Below are positions 19,676-29,032 of a stretch of DNA of 33,090 nt, in pieces. The translations under genes and the position numbers were made by a program. The stretch is from positions 4,182-37,271 of the forward strand of contig MSJI02000130.1 of the NCBI GenBank assembly GCA_001931905.2, in the 5' to 3' direction. The notes under the pieces are model-generated. The model ran no database searches and was not told where the DNA came from. It was given only the letters and a program-made list of their open reading frames with translations. Origin of the DNA: Cladosporium sp. IMV 00045. Lineage: Eukaryota; Ascomycota; Dothideomycetes; Cladosporiales; Cladosporiaceae. Position 1 is the first letter of the stretch. Each line of letters opens with the position of its first letter.

Positions 19676-20101
19676 GGTGGGAGAGCTGCGCACCCGGAGG
19701 TGTCTTGGAGGCGGGCTGAGGCGGGCTGAGGCGAAAAGTGAGATATGTTTCTTCAGGCGGTTTTGATATATCAGCCTACATAAGGTATATCACAGCAAGT
19801 GGTATGTTTAGTTAGGAGGGGATGAAGGCGCAGCTAGGGAAGTCGGCCGAGCCACCCCGAGCACTCGCCGATCCAAGCAACGCCGGCCCTGCCGCTCTGG
19901 AACGGTGCTTGATGGACATCATCCTCCAAGTCTATCACACCACAGCCAACGCCCAGCAACACCGCCTCGCCTCACAACTACCCAGCAACTCATCCGCCAT
20001 ATCGTTACTTCACTCGCGACCGCCCATAGACCCGACGAAGACTTTGAACGCCTGCGCATTCCTCTACCCAACGAGCCGATAAGGCAGCAACCACAGCAAT
20101 C
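19676..20101. promoter_or_regulatory. bidirectional promoter AP-2 mu / V-ATPase f-like gene
   Basis: 426 bp between divergent ATGs. It holds an exact tandem 10-mer GCGGGCTGAG twice (19711-19730) in the AP-2 mu leader and an AT-rich core around 19755-19800 (GATATATCAG, AAGGTATATC). The right half is C/A-rich leader for the plus-strand gene. Confidence 0.5.
19711..19730. repeat. tandem 10-mer duplication
   Basis: GCGGGCTGAG occurs twice back to back, 36 bp upstream of the AP-2 mu start codon. Confidence 0.85.
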
Positions 20102-20526
20102 ATGAAGCCCGTCGTATCCGCCTTCAACGCATGGACATGGTACGCCAGCACCAATGGGGAGCCACGAGAAAGAGGAGAACAGGATGAAATACTGATACAG
20201 CTTGCGCCTCAGCATCGTCATTTCCGTCTTCGCCATCGTAATTCTTAGTGTCATCGGCAGCATGTTCGCGAACGGCAACCACACCATGATGGGCTCGAAA
20301 GAAGACCCCAAAGATGGCAAGGAAGTTGCCGCCGCAGTATTCGGCGCGGTGGTGGTATACGGTGTATGTTGCATTTCTTTGGGGAGAATATGCATGACCG
20401 AGCGATGGACACTTTTGGGAACATGCGCTGACAATGGCGGAAACACAGGTCTTCCTTCTCTTCTGCGGCAGCCAGGCGTTCCTACACCAGAGACAGCGAG
20501 CGGGTGGCGAGATCGCATTGCGGTAG
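20102..20526 (+). CDS. RNase kappa-like protein, V-ATPase Vo subunit f
   Basis: Three exons: 20102-20139, 20201-20363 and 20449-20526, giving 92 residues. Introns of 61 and 85 nt begin GTACGC and GTATGT and end CAG, with CTGAT and CTGAC branch sites. The protein starts MKPVVSAFNAWTCLRLSIV, has a first transmembrane helix (about 14-36), a polar loop with NGNHTMMGSKEDPKDG, a second helix (about 56-80, VAAAVFGAVVVYGVFLLF) and a short tail FLHQRQRAGGEIALR. This two-helix layout with a 'HxxMMGSxEDPxDG' loop is the fungal RNase kappa family, whose yeast member YPR170W-B is subunit f of the V-ATPase membrane sector. The ribonuclease name is historical and activity is not implied. Easily missed because exon 1 is only 38 nt. 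Confidence 0.85.
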
Positions 20527-20982
20527 ATTCTATACGGAGCTTGAAATCAGGATTTGGGCGCTTTTCCTGGCCCGATGTCGAACATAGATGGGAAATACTT
20601 GGAGGTCACAGATATTGCAGAGGAGGAGCTTGGTGAACTGGAGTTATGATACCTGAGGGGCGTTTGACACGGCGTTTTGTTCTTTACCTGATTTCTTGTC
20701 ATGGCATATTTATTTGCAGGCTGTATATGTACAGTGCTTTCGACGAAACGATCATTCATTCTCGATACTGCTGACTGGGGCTTACTCGTGAGCGATGCGT
20801 GGAGCTCGTGGGTGATTTGGAATCTTGAATGTGCATGAATTTGGTATCTTATTAATCACGTGTACTTGTCGTGAACCCAACCCGCGTTGTGCTTTGGTCC
20901 GCGGAGCAAGGGTTGAAGCTTCTCAGCACGATGAAGCTGCTGCTGTTATCGCAGATTCAATCCCAGCGTGAGCTGTTCTATC
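20527..20982. other. convergent 3' intergenic region
   Basis: 456 bp between the V-ATPase f-like gene and the BDP1 stop. AT-rich near 20840-20870 and otherwise featureless; both 3' UTRs lie here. Confidence 0.4.
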
Positions 20983-23025
20983 CTATTCTCCATCTCCCTC
21001 GTCACCGCCGCCACCTCCAAACGTGCCAGCACCCCATACCACACCTTTGTTGCGCATTGCCTTCTTGGCCTGGCTGAGTTTCTTCCGGGACTCAGCTGCA
21101 TCGCGTCCTTTCTTTTTCTGTGCTTCTTGCACAGCGCGCTGCCTCTCCGTCTCTTCTGCCTCTTTGACCGCAATCCGCATGGCTTCTTCTTTATCACGCA
21201 TGCTCTCACTGATGATGCTTTGAGCATGCTCCAGACTCTCGAACTTATTGAACTCGGCGACGTCGAGATTGGCAGCCTGGGCATAGGCGTTCAGGTCCAT
21301 GCGAACAGTGTCTTTACCCAGAAGAGCATTGTTGACACGCTCTGGATCTATGCGCTCCTCCCGGTTGAACTTCTTCTTGATCTGCGCACGCGTCTTTGCC
21401 GGAAAGAGTTGACTGATGATCATGAAATCTGTGCCCCAATTCTTGAGGGCATCGTAGAAGCGGTCAGTCTCATCCTCGTTCCACGGGTCGCTCTTAGACT
21501 TCCACGCTGGTACGCGATCTTTCTCGTCACGTTTCCGGTCGTTGATGTATGTGGCACGGTTGTGGAATCTGGTCAGGTCGTTCTCCTCTTCAACCGGTGC
21601 TTGCATGGCAATCTCTGCTTGCGCTTGCGCACGACGGTCAATCTGGAGAGTATCCTCATCTTCCACAATTTCGCCGTTGACGACACGGAACCCTAGACCA
21701 CCTTGCACGGCACGAGTTTCTGCTGCAGGCTCTTGCTTACTGCCACTGACGCCTTCTGGTGACGCATCGTCTCCCTGATCTTTGCGCTCGGCGCTATTTG
21801 TGGAAGGTTCTGGAGGTGCTTCGCCTGCAGCCTCGAGACGCCTCTTACGTTTGACTTCATCCCAATCGATCTCAGCCATTTTCTTTTCTCGCTCCGAAGT
21901 TTTACCATATCGCTTCTGCCTAGTGATGTTATACATAGACAGTGCTTCAGGATCGATTTCGTGGAGTTCTGGGTCAGATTCTGGTTCCTCTTCTGCCACG
22001 GTCGCTCCGTCGGCCGAGGCTCCTTCGCCATTCTCGCCACCCTCGTTTGCAGGCTGTGGCTTAGCCTTAGGCGCCGCTCGTTTCTGACACGGCTTGCGAG
22101 GCTTCTTCGCCTTCTGTGCTGGATCTTGCGCGTCATCTCCCTGTTGGGGCTCCTCCTCATTCACCCGTACTGGAGTCTTCACTTTTCGAACCTTCCGTTT
22201 GGCGGGTGCCTTCTTTGTGGAGTCGAATTCGCCATCCGGCTGAGTTTCAGCACCAGAGGCATCGGGCAAGGTAGAGTCGTCCACGAGATCCTGGCCAGTG
22301 GCCATCATACGAGCCACTGGCGGTCGTCGTGGAGTCTGCGAGGGCCCGGGTACCGTGTCATTCTCCACTTGCGCTTGTACAGTAGCGTTACTGCGCGTGC
22401 TGTTTCTCTTTGGCGCTTTCCTCGTCCTGGGCTCTGCCGTAGCGTTTTCGTCTGCCCGCGCGCGTTTTGCTGTACGCGGTGACTCGGGCTGTGCTGGAGT
22501 TTCGGCCTCGATGGATGCCATAGGCGGCGGTGTAGTCTCTCGTGCGGCCCCAGTAACGGTATCATTGCTCGCGGCGGGCGCATCGCCTCTGGGAGCATCT
22601 TGCGCCTGGGGTAGATTTCGTTCTGGAGCAGCGATTTCGCTGGGCGGAGGCTCGATTGTTGGTGGATCCTGAGTCGCAGGTGATGCATTTGGCGGTTCAT
22701 TCCTCACCGATACAGCCTGAGGAGCCTTCTCCGGGATCGTCACAGGCTCTGCAAATCGTACGTGCTGTGGTTCGGAAGATTGCTGAGCAGGTGATGGCTG
22801 GGTTGCTGGAGGAGTCGGCGGCGGGGCTCCTGATACAGATCCACGATCCGAAGCGCCCGGCTCATTTGTAGACTCCTCGGCGACTTGTTGAACAGGTTCT
22901 TGTGCTGGTTTGGCCTGAGTTTGTGGTGGTGGTGGTGGTGGTGGTCCTCCGGCGGGGCGACGGCGGGGAGGCGCTTTCGGTGCCGCCTTCTTGCCCGACG
23001 TGGCAGAACTGATGAGCGTCGACAT
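20983..23025 (-). CDS. BDP1: TFIIIB component B'' (Bdp1)
   Basis: A 680-codon intronless frame starting MSTLISSATSGKK. The N-terminal ~330 residues are Pro/Ala/Glu-rich and disordered, with a Pro7 run near residue 29. LSMYNITRQKRYGKTSEREKKM-like sequence (about 359) precedes the extended SANT region: AWKSKSDPWNEDETDRFYDAL with W515, then KNWGTDFMIISQLFP and RAQIKKKFNREER (about 508-560). This is the Bdp1 SANT domain, which with TBP and Brf1 forms TFIIIB on RNA polymerase III promoters and helps open DNA. After it come a charged coiled-coil (about 590-650, many Glu/Lys/Gln) and a Gly-rich acidic tail. Divergent from BRE1 with 401 bp between starts. Confidence 0.92.
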   Translation of the reverse strand: MSTLISSATSGKKAAPKAPPRRRPAGGPPPPPPPQTQAKPAQEPVQQVAEESTNEPGASDRGSVSGAPPPTPPATQPSPAQQSSEPQHVRFAEPVTIPEKAPQAVSVRNEPPNASPATQDPPTIEPPPSEIAAPERNLPQAQDAPRGDAPAASNDTVTGAARETTPPPMASIEAETPAQPESPRTAKRARADENATAEPRTRKAPKRNSTRSNATVQAQVENDTVPGPSQTPRRPPVARMMATGQDLVDDSTLPDASGAETQPDGEFDSTKKAPAKRKVRKVKTPVRVNEEEPQQGDDAQDPAQKAKKPRKPCQKRAAPKAKPQPANEGGENGEGASADGATVAEEEPESDPELHEIDPEALSMYNITRQKRYGKTSEREKKMAEIDWDEVKRKRRLEAAGEAPPEPSTNSAERKDQGDDASPEGVSGSKQEPAAETRAVQGGLGFRVVNGEIVEDEDTLQIDRRAQAQAEIAMQAPVEEENDLTRFHNRATYINDRKRDEKDRVPAWKSKSDPWNEDETDRFYDALKNWGTDFMIISQLFPAKTRAQIKKKFNREERIDPERVNNALLGKDTVRMDLNAYAQAANLDVAEFNKFESLEHAQSIISESMRDKEEAMRIAVKEAEETERQRAVQEAQKKKGRDAAESRKKLSQAKKAMRNKGVVWGAGTFGGGGGDEGDGE

Positions 23026-23426
23026 GGTATGCTGTTATCCGCTACATCGAATGTGAGAATGTTGAGTGAGTGCTGGTGTAGGTTGGTTGTCGCAATCTCA
23101 GAAGCGCAGCAAGAGTCGCGGATTAACTTTCTCTGCTTATCGATTAGCTCTGTGCCAAATCGTCAAGGCTCGCCACGACTTTTGCCCTGTAAGCCGCTCT
23201 GATGCCCGAACAACATCTCCTTTCGCAGTTTTGCATCCTCGAAGCAGCCTCGCCTGACACCGACACACATCATCATCACCACAACAACCGCCACATCTCA
23301 CCTGCTCTGCTTCCGCCGCTCTCGCGATCATACATCAGCGAGTCATCGGCGCACTGAGCACGTTCCCATGAGGTAGTGCTGCTGTCGGCGCACACCGCGC
23401 ATCCCTTCGCCAACCTGCTTATTCAA
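23026..23426. promoter_or_regulatory. bidirectional promoter BDP1/BRE1
   Basis: 401 bp between divergent ATGs. A CATCATCATCACCACAAC stretch (23268-23285) gives a pyrimidine/A-rich leader on the BRE1 side. A minimal upstream frame ATG-AGG-TAG lies at 23368-23376 in the probable BRE1 leader. Confidence 0.5.
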
Positions 23427-25806
23427 ATGCCCGCCGCTACGACTCCTTCGCTTCCGGTACCTTCACTTGACAAATCCAAGATGGAGGATCGCAAGCGCTC
23501 GCTAGCACCAGACACCGATGACTCGGTGCCTCGGCCTAAGCGCATCAAGGAGGAGAATGGAGCGCCGCGCATGAGCGCTGAGAATGAAGCAGCCGTTGAG
23601 GTAATTTCTCTCTTTCGCATCTTGTGTCACTGCTCAAGGGTTTGCTGACAGTATTGAATCATAGGCATATCAGAAGGACGCCATCCTCCGCCAGATGAAC
23701 GAGTACAAGCGCGAGCAAAAGCACTGGCAGAGAGAGTACAACGAACTCAATAGAAAATTGACGTACCACGATGATCATTTGCGGACCATCGATGCTTGGT
23801 TCTCGCAGCTGCTCGATGAGGTCCGCGTTCTCGCAGCCGATGCCTTGCCGACCCCACCTCCGAGTGCGACTTCACAATCCGGTATGAATATTTCGAATAT
23901 CCATTTTGCGAAATATGTATGCTAAGAGCTAGTTTAGGTGGCGAAATGTTCAAATCAGCCCTCGAATTCTCCGACAATGAAACTTTTTCGACGCATTTGG
24001 CGGACCGCTCTCAGAAAATCAAGGAAGCCATTTCGGATATTTTTAGCCGTATTCCAGGTGCTTCACCAGAAGCACTGAATCTCCAGTCTCAGCTGGCATC
24101 CGCTTTGTCCAAGGAAAAGACCACAATTGCCGAATGCCAAAGCCTGGCTTCTGAAAAAGAGCAATTAACGGAGCGCCTGGAGACTGCTTCGTATCGTTAT
24201 CTGAAGGCAGAGAAAGCTGTGGAAAGAGCCAAAAGCCTTCAAGTGCAGAAGCTGGAACGCCAGGCCATGCTGGGAGGTAATGGCGATGCCTCACCAAGCG
24301 CAAGCAAGCGAGCCGGGACGCCTATCAAGGCCGAGACCAACGGCGAGCTCGAGAATGGCGTGGCAACGGGTGAATCCGACACAGCCCGCAAAGAAGCACT
24401 CGCGGTGGCCGATCAGCGCAAGAAGCAGCTCGATGAACTGGAGACCGAGAACACCCGCCTAACGAACGAGCTCTCAGCGGCGCGAACCAAGGTTGCGAGT
24501 CTCACGGACGAAGACTACGCTGATTCTGCTCTTTTCAAAGCTTTCAAATCTCAGCACGAAGACGTGATTAAGCGAATTAATGACCTCGAAGCGACGAATC
24601 TGCAATTGCGTGAGGAAGCACAGAAATACCAGGCCGAGCGAACTCAGCACCGCGCCCATGTCGAAGAGGACAATCGCACACAGACGACGGAGACCGAAAG
24701 CATGATTGCTCGGATCGAAGTGGATTTGGCGAGGATCAGGAATTCTAGAGATGAGCTCACTTCCGAGCTCGCCATCCGCAAGAGTGCAGACGATGAAAAA
24801 CGCATCTCATTCGAGCAAGCCAAGGAGCTCACAGCGGCCAAGGACATCAGGATCACAGCACTAGAGTCCGAAGTCGAACGTTTGAAGCTTCAAATTGGCG
24901 AAGCCAAGGCGAGCGAATGCAGTCATGACGATTTGGACGCAGATGCGCTCAAAGCCAAACTCAGCACCCTCGAGAATCAGTACAACCTTCTCAGTCAAGA
25001 ACTACCTTCCATGGAAACGGCCTGGAAGAAAACACAGGCATTGGCAGCCAAAAAAATTGCCGAGGTATCTACCTCGGAGGATGTGGTGCTCAGGCTTAAT
25101 GCCGAGAAAGCGAAGGCGGAGCAGAAGTATTTTGCAGCGATGAAGGCCAAAGATGCCAAAGAGGCCGAACTCAGGGTTCTGAAATCTCAGAATGCGCGAT
25201 CTAGCGAAATTGTTAGCCAACTCAAGGATGCAGACAGCAAAACCAGGGAGCTTGTCATTTCTCTAGAGCGCCAAATCGCTGAAGCAAACACTGGTCTGGC
25301 CAAGCTCGAGCAGCAACAACGTAGCGCGGAGCAAAAATGCAAAGAAGCCGCAACGATCACGGACGGCTTGAAAAAGCAGGTGGAAGAGCTCAAAGTGCTT
25401 GCATCCACAAAGGACAAGGAGTCACTTGCCGCTACCAAAGCCCGCCGCGACGCCGAAGCTTCGTTGGAACAGTTTAAGGTCCGCCTCGATGACACGAAGA
25501 AGGAACTCGATACTTTGCGCAAGACAAAGGCTGCTGTGAACAACACCAGTGGAGACGATTGGAGGGTAAGTTTACCGGATTGAATCATTGTCTTGTTATT
25601 ATACGCTTATGCTGACCTTTTCTCTACAGCAACTCGCCATTTGCCCCGTTTGCACCACCAACATTCGCAACACCGTCATCAAGTTGTGCGGTCACGTCTT
25701 CTGTTCCGCTTGTGTCAACAAACTGATCGCCAACCGCTCGCGTAAGTGTCCGAGCTGCGGGAAATCATTTGGTTCGGGCGACTCTATGAGCATCGTTTTG
25801 ACCTAA
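23427..25806 (+). CDS. BRE1: Bre1, E3 ubiquitin ligase for histone H2B
   Basis: Four exons: 23427-23600, 23665-23881, 23938-25565 and 25630-25806, giving 731 residues. Introns of 64, 56 and 64 nt start GTAATT, GTATGA and GTAAGT and end TAG or CAG; the first and last have CTGAC branch sites. The N-terminus has MEDRKRSLAPD followed by a basic PRPKRIKEE, then AYQKDAILRQMNEYKREQ-type sequence, the Rad6-binding region. Residues about 150-670 are near-continuous coiled coil. The last exon encodes a C3HC4 RING: C678, C681, C693, H695, C698, C701, C713, C716. Bre1 with the E2 Rad6 monoubiquitinates H2B in the nucleus, which is needed for H3K4 and H3K79 methylation. ATG 23427 is the first in frame; ATG 23481 (MEDRKR) is an alternative that shortens it by 18 residues. 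Confidence 0.95.
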
Positions 25807-26540
25807 GACCGCCCCCGAGAATGAGCCAGTTGGCTTGATAAGAACGAAGAGAATCGAATATTCACGGAACGCCTGGTCTTGGACGAGACACGCCGACAAC
25901 CCACGGCGAATTGCACCACATCCCTTCAGAGTGGCGAGCTAGCGTCCAACGGCATAACCCCACCGTGCAAGGAACGGCATCAGGGATTGAAGGGGGCGTC
26001 CGGCGATATTGTGTCTACCCGCCATTGAAAGGGTATTGACTCACCTGGGTCCGGGGAGGATTGATCGTTGTACGAACACGAGAGTAGATGACATGCTGAA
26101 GCTGTGGAAGCAAGCAACAGCCTATGTAAACTGTAAGACTAATCAAAGTGCCACGGAGGGGGGCACACCTGCGATTATCATAATCTTCACAAGTAATGAA
26201 AAGCCTTCTAATCATTGAAGCTATAAATTCCAAATGTCAGAAGCCGCGAAAGCGCCCTGCAAGCAAGTCAGTGTAGCGTTGTCGCTCTGTCAGATTCTAC
26301 ATGCATTTATAAATATCCACTATGCCAGCATGTGACCAAACATCATCAAAGCCGCATACACATGAACGAAAGACGACGTGACTGTTTTTAAGTTCCAGCC
26401 GTCAACAGACAGCATGCCGAGCAGCAAAGCACAGCCCGCTCGAAGCCAGACGTGTGTCTAGAGCCTCGAACTTGTGAGATGTGGCGCGACCTAACAACCA
26501 AACATCATCACTTGACCGTGACTCCAGGACCTACCGAACA
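25807..26540. promoter_or_regulatory. BRE1 3' region and PBN1 promoter
   Basis: 734 bp between two tandem plus-strand genes. A palindromic AT element ATTTATAAAT (26305-26314), about 230 bp before the PBN1 start, is the best TATA-like candidate. Small frames at 26009-26233 are unsupported. Confidence 0.4.
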
Positions 26541-28222
26541 ATGAAGCAACGCATTACGTACATCCAGCCCGAAGGCACTCTCATCGCTCGCGATAGCATC
26601 CACGTTAATCCGGACACCGTCGTCTTCACCAATGCCCGCATTTCGGCGCTCGAGAAGCGGATCACGCTGGGCTTGGACGAGTTGCCTGCCGAAGTGAGAT
26701 TGTATGACTTGAGCAGTACGCAAAGAGTACGAATTGATTGATTGAGTAGGTCACCAACATCTTGCATCAATGCCACGAACTGCGCATCCGCTGGGCGGCC
26801 CCAGATAACCACGACATCCCGGCACCTTTCGTCTCGCGTGTGCCATCTGGCCTCCACGTCTTCTACACACCACTCAAAGCAGGCGAGGAAGTCGACCTCT
26901 GCCCACTCCTGCAGCAGCTCTTCGGCCATGAGTTGAAATGTCATTCGACGAAGGAGTCGTTCAGTCGGCCGTCTCTTCGCTCGGAAACCTTTTCCTCGGC
27001 TGCGAGCTACCAGTACTACCACGTCCTGCCTGACCTTAGCATCTTCCACGAGTATCTCCTTCAGAACGCTTGCCATGGAGACTTGAAAGCAAAAATCGCG
27101 TGTGAGAACGAGGCTGAATTCGCGCAGTACGCGGCCTCGCTCGATATCGATTTCGACGCTATCAGTCATGCCGTCAGTGTTTCGGCGGCTTGGAGCGCGG
27201 ATGCTGTTGCCGGTCAGCGTCCTGGCTCTGGGATTACAGAGAGGGCTGTGGTGAAGCTCAGAGAAAATCACAGATTTGAAATTGGCGTGTTGCAAAGTGA
27301 GAAGGCTGACGAGGTCGAGGAACTTTCACTGGGTGGCTACTTGGTGGTATTGGGGGAGAATGACAGTCCAAGTATGCTCTGAATGACGGATATTGACAGT
27401 TCACCGGGCTAACGCAAGATCGCAGGCGCGACAATGTTCTCGTTCCCTTCACGCCACCATCCCCTTCCGGCTGCAATTTCTAAGCAGTCCTTCGCCGCCG
27501 CGTTCCAACATCCCACGGGCCTCCATCCGAAGCTCGATCTGACCTTCCCTGCGGAATCGCTTAAGCCACCTCAGCCTTCCTGCGCTTTGCACGCTTACAT
27601 GACACTACCTTCTTCCCTCTTCATCGACCAGTACCAATTCTCCGATGAGCTCTTCCTCCAGTCGCAGAACCTCGTAGCCCTGCGTGCTCTCAGTGGCGAG
27701 CAAGACCTCGAAGCACCGGAATGGGTGGTGAAGTCTTGGGGTTCTGCAGCTCTATTTGAGCTTGCCCATCCAGCATCTGCAAACGCCGAGGGTGACACCT
27801 GGATCGCCACGATTCCAACACACTTACGCTATGTGAAACCGGGAAACTCGACTTCATCGTCCCATGCGGAAGTTCAGCTGCCGGCCCCGGTAGTCTTCTG
27901 GGCGTGCAACGCAGAAGAAGGCACGAAGTTCAGGACCGACCCTTTCGATCGTGAGAATTTAGGCTACGATGGGCTGTTCGGCACCAGGACTATGTTCTAC
28001 CATGTGCCACCCGCGCCGGTGGCTGGTGGAGAAGACGTCGGTGGGGAGAATGGGCTGCTTTTGGGGTTAGAGGTGCCGATTTTGGATGCAAAGGCCGCCG
28101 GGTGGGTGCCTATGGCGACTATGGCTGTGGTTTTGGCGGGATTCACTTGGGTTGTGTGGAAGCTGATCGGTGGTGGTGGTAGAGCTGAGGCAAAGACTAG
28201 GCAGACGAAGAAAAAGGAGTAG
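26541..28222 (+). CDS. PBN1: Pbn1 / PIG-X, subunit of GPI mannosyltransferase I
   Basis: Three exons: 26541-26693, 26750-27371 and 27426-28222, giving 523 residues. Introns of 56 and 54 nt begin GTGAGA and GTATGC and end TAG and CAG. Joined sequence reads LPAEV/TNILHQCHELRIRW at the first junction and ENDSPS/ATMFSFPSRHHP at the second. The C-terminal half has the PIG-X/Pbn1 domain: FQHPTGLHPKLDLTFP, CALHAYMTLPSSLFIDQYQF, LEAPEWVVKSWGSAALFEL, PVVFWACNAEEG and PFDRENLGYDGLFG. One transmembrane helix (about 486-505, VPMATMAVVLAGFTWVVWKL) is followed by a short basic cytosolic tail (KTRQTKKKE). In yeast Pbn1 works with Gpi14 in the ER lumen to add the first mannose of the GPI anchor. The start is the first in-frame ATG. 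Confidence 0.92.
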
Positions 28223-29032
28223 GCTGTAAAGGTAGAATAGATCGCCTGCGTTCAAGAATGGAGCGAGTCTCGACCCGCCTACAAGCCTAGTTGGTATACA
28301 TACAGTTCGCTTACGTGATGTCGATAACGTAGTCTGGTTTCGTGTTTACCGTCCAGCCATGATTGTGATGCGAGTCAACCAAGCAGGAAGATACATAGTG
28401 AGGGCTAGGTAAGTCATCTCGGTCATGTGCTGCTCCAGTGGTGTTCTCGGTCGTGAAGGCTACCGTACCTTCAATGATCAGCCACCTCGCCACGGTTCGC
28501 TACCGCTCTAACATCAAAGGCTTGGGCCGTCTCACCACAGACAAGCCGACGCCGCGGGCGGCCGGCTCCCCGATATGTAGCAACGACTGAATTGGGAATG
28601 GATGCACCAGCGCCCGGAACATGCTGGCCTATATATGGCTCTGCGAGCCGCTGGGGAGTCACCCCCTTCCCCTCCTCTCCCCGTACTCAGCTGTATGGTG
28701 TGATGTGCGCAGGCGACAGTAGAACAGCGGGAGTAGAGCTCCGGGTTCTAGATCGCTTCGGGCCTCTCACACACACCTGCGTCCAGTCGCGGGCAGCGAG
28801 CGGTAGCGCGCTACTTCTCTGCGTCCGGGGTTGGGTGCGAAACACACATCATATTGTACCCTTGCCATCAGCGGGTACTGGCCATTATTATTGAGCTGAA
28901 GTTTTCCCACTTCACGTGGATCCAGGCAGTCCTCTCCTATCTCCCAGCACAACTTCGCCGTTGTGCTGAAGCGCTTTCTTCTGCGATCTTCGCCTGGCTG
29001 GGTCTGAACGGCTACGCGGCTCTACCGACAGC
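28223..29032. promoter_or_regulatory. promoter region of the transcription-factor-like gene
   Basis: 810 bp. It contains a GC-rich block with CCGCGG and CGGCCG palindromes (28552-28564), a TATA-like CTATATATGG (28629-28638), CCCCT-type runs just after it (28663-28682) and an E-box-like CACGTG at 28913-28918. No exon encoding a zinc cluster was found in any frame. Confidence 0.4.

Noticed and set aside
19919..20518. 199-codon minus-strand frame
   Set aside because: It is antisense across exons and introns of the V-ATPase f-like gene and matches nothing recognisable.
28223..29032. Possible upstream exon coding a Zn2Cys6 cluster for the transcription-factor-like gene
   Set aside because: Frames in this interval contain scattered Cys but no CxxC spacing of a zinc cluster.
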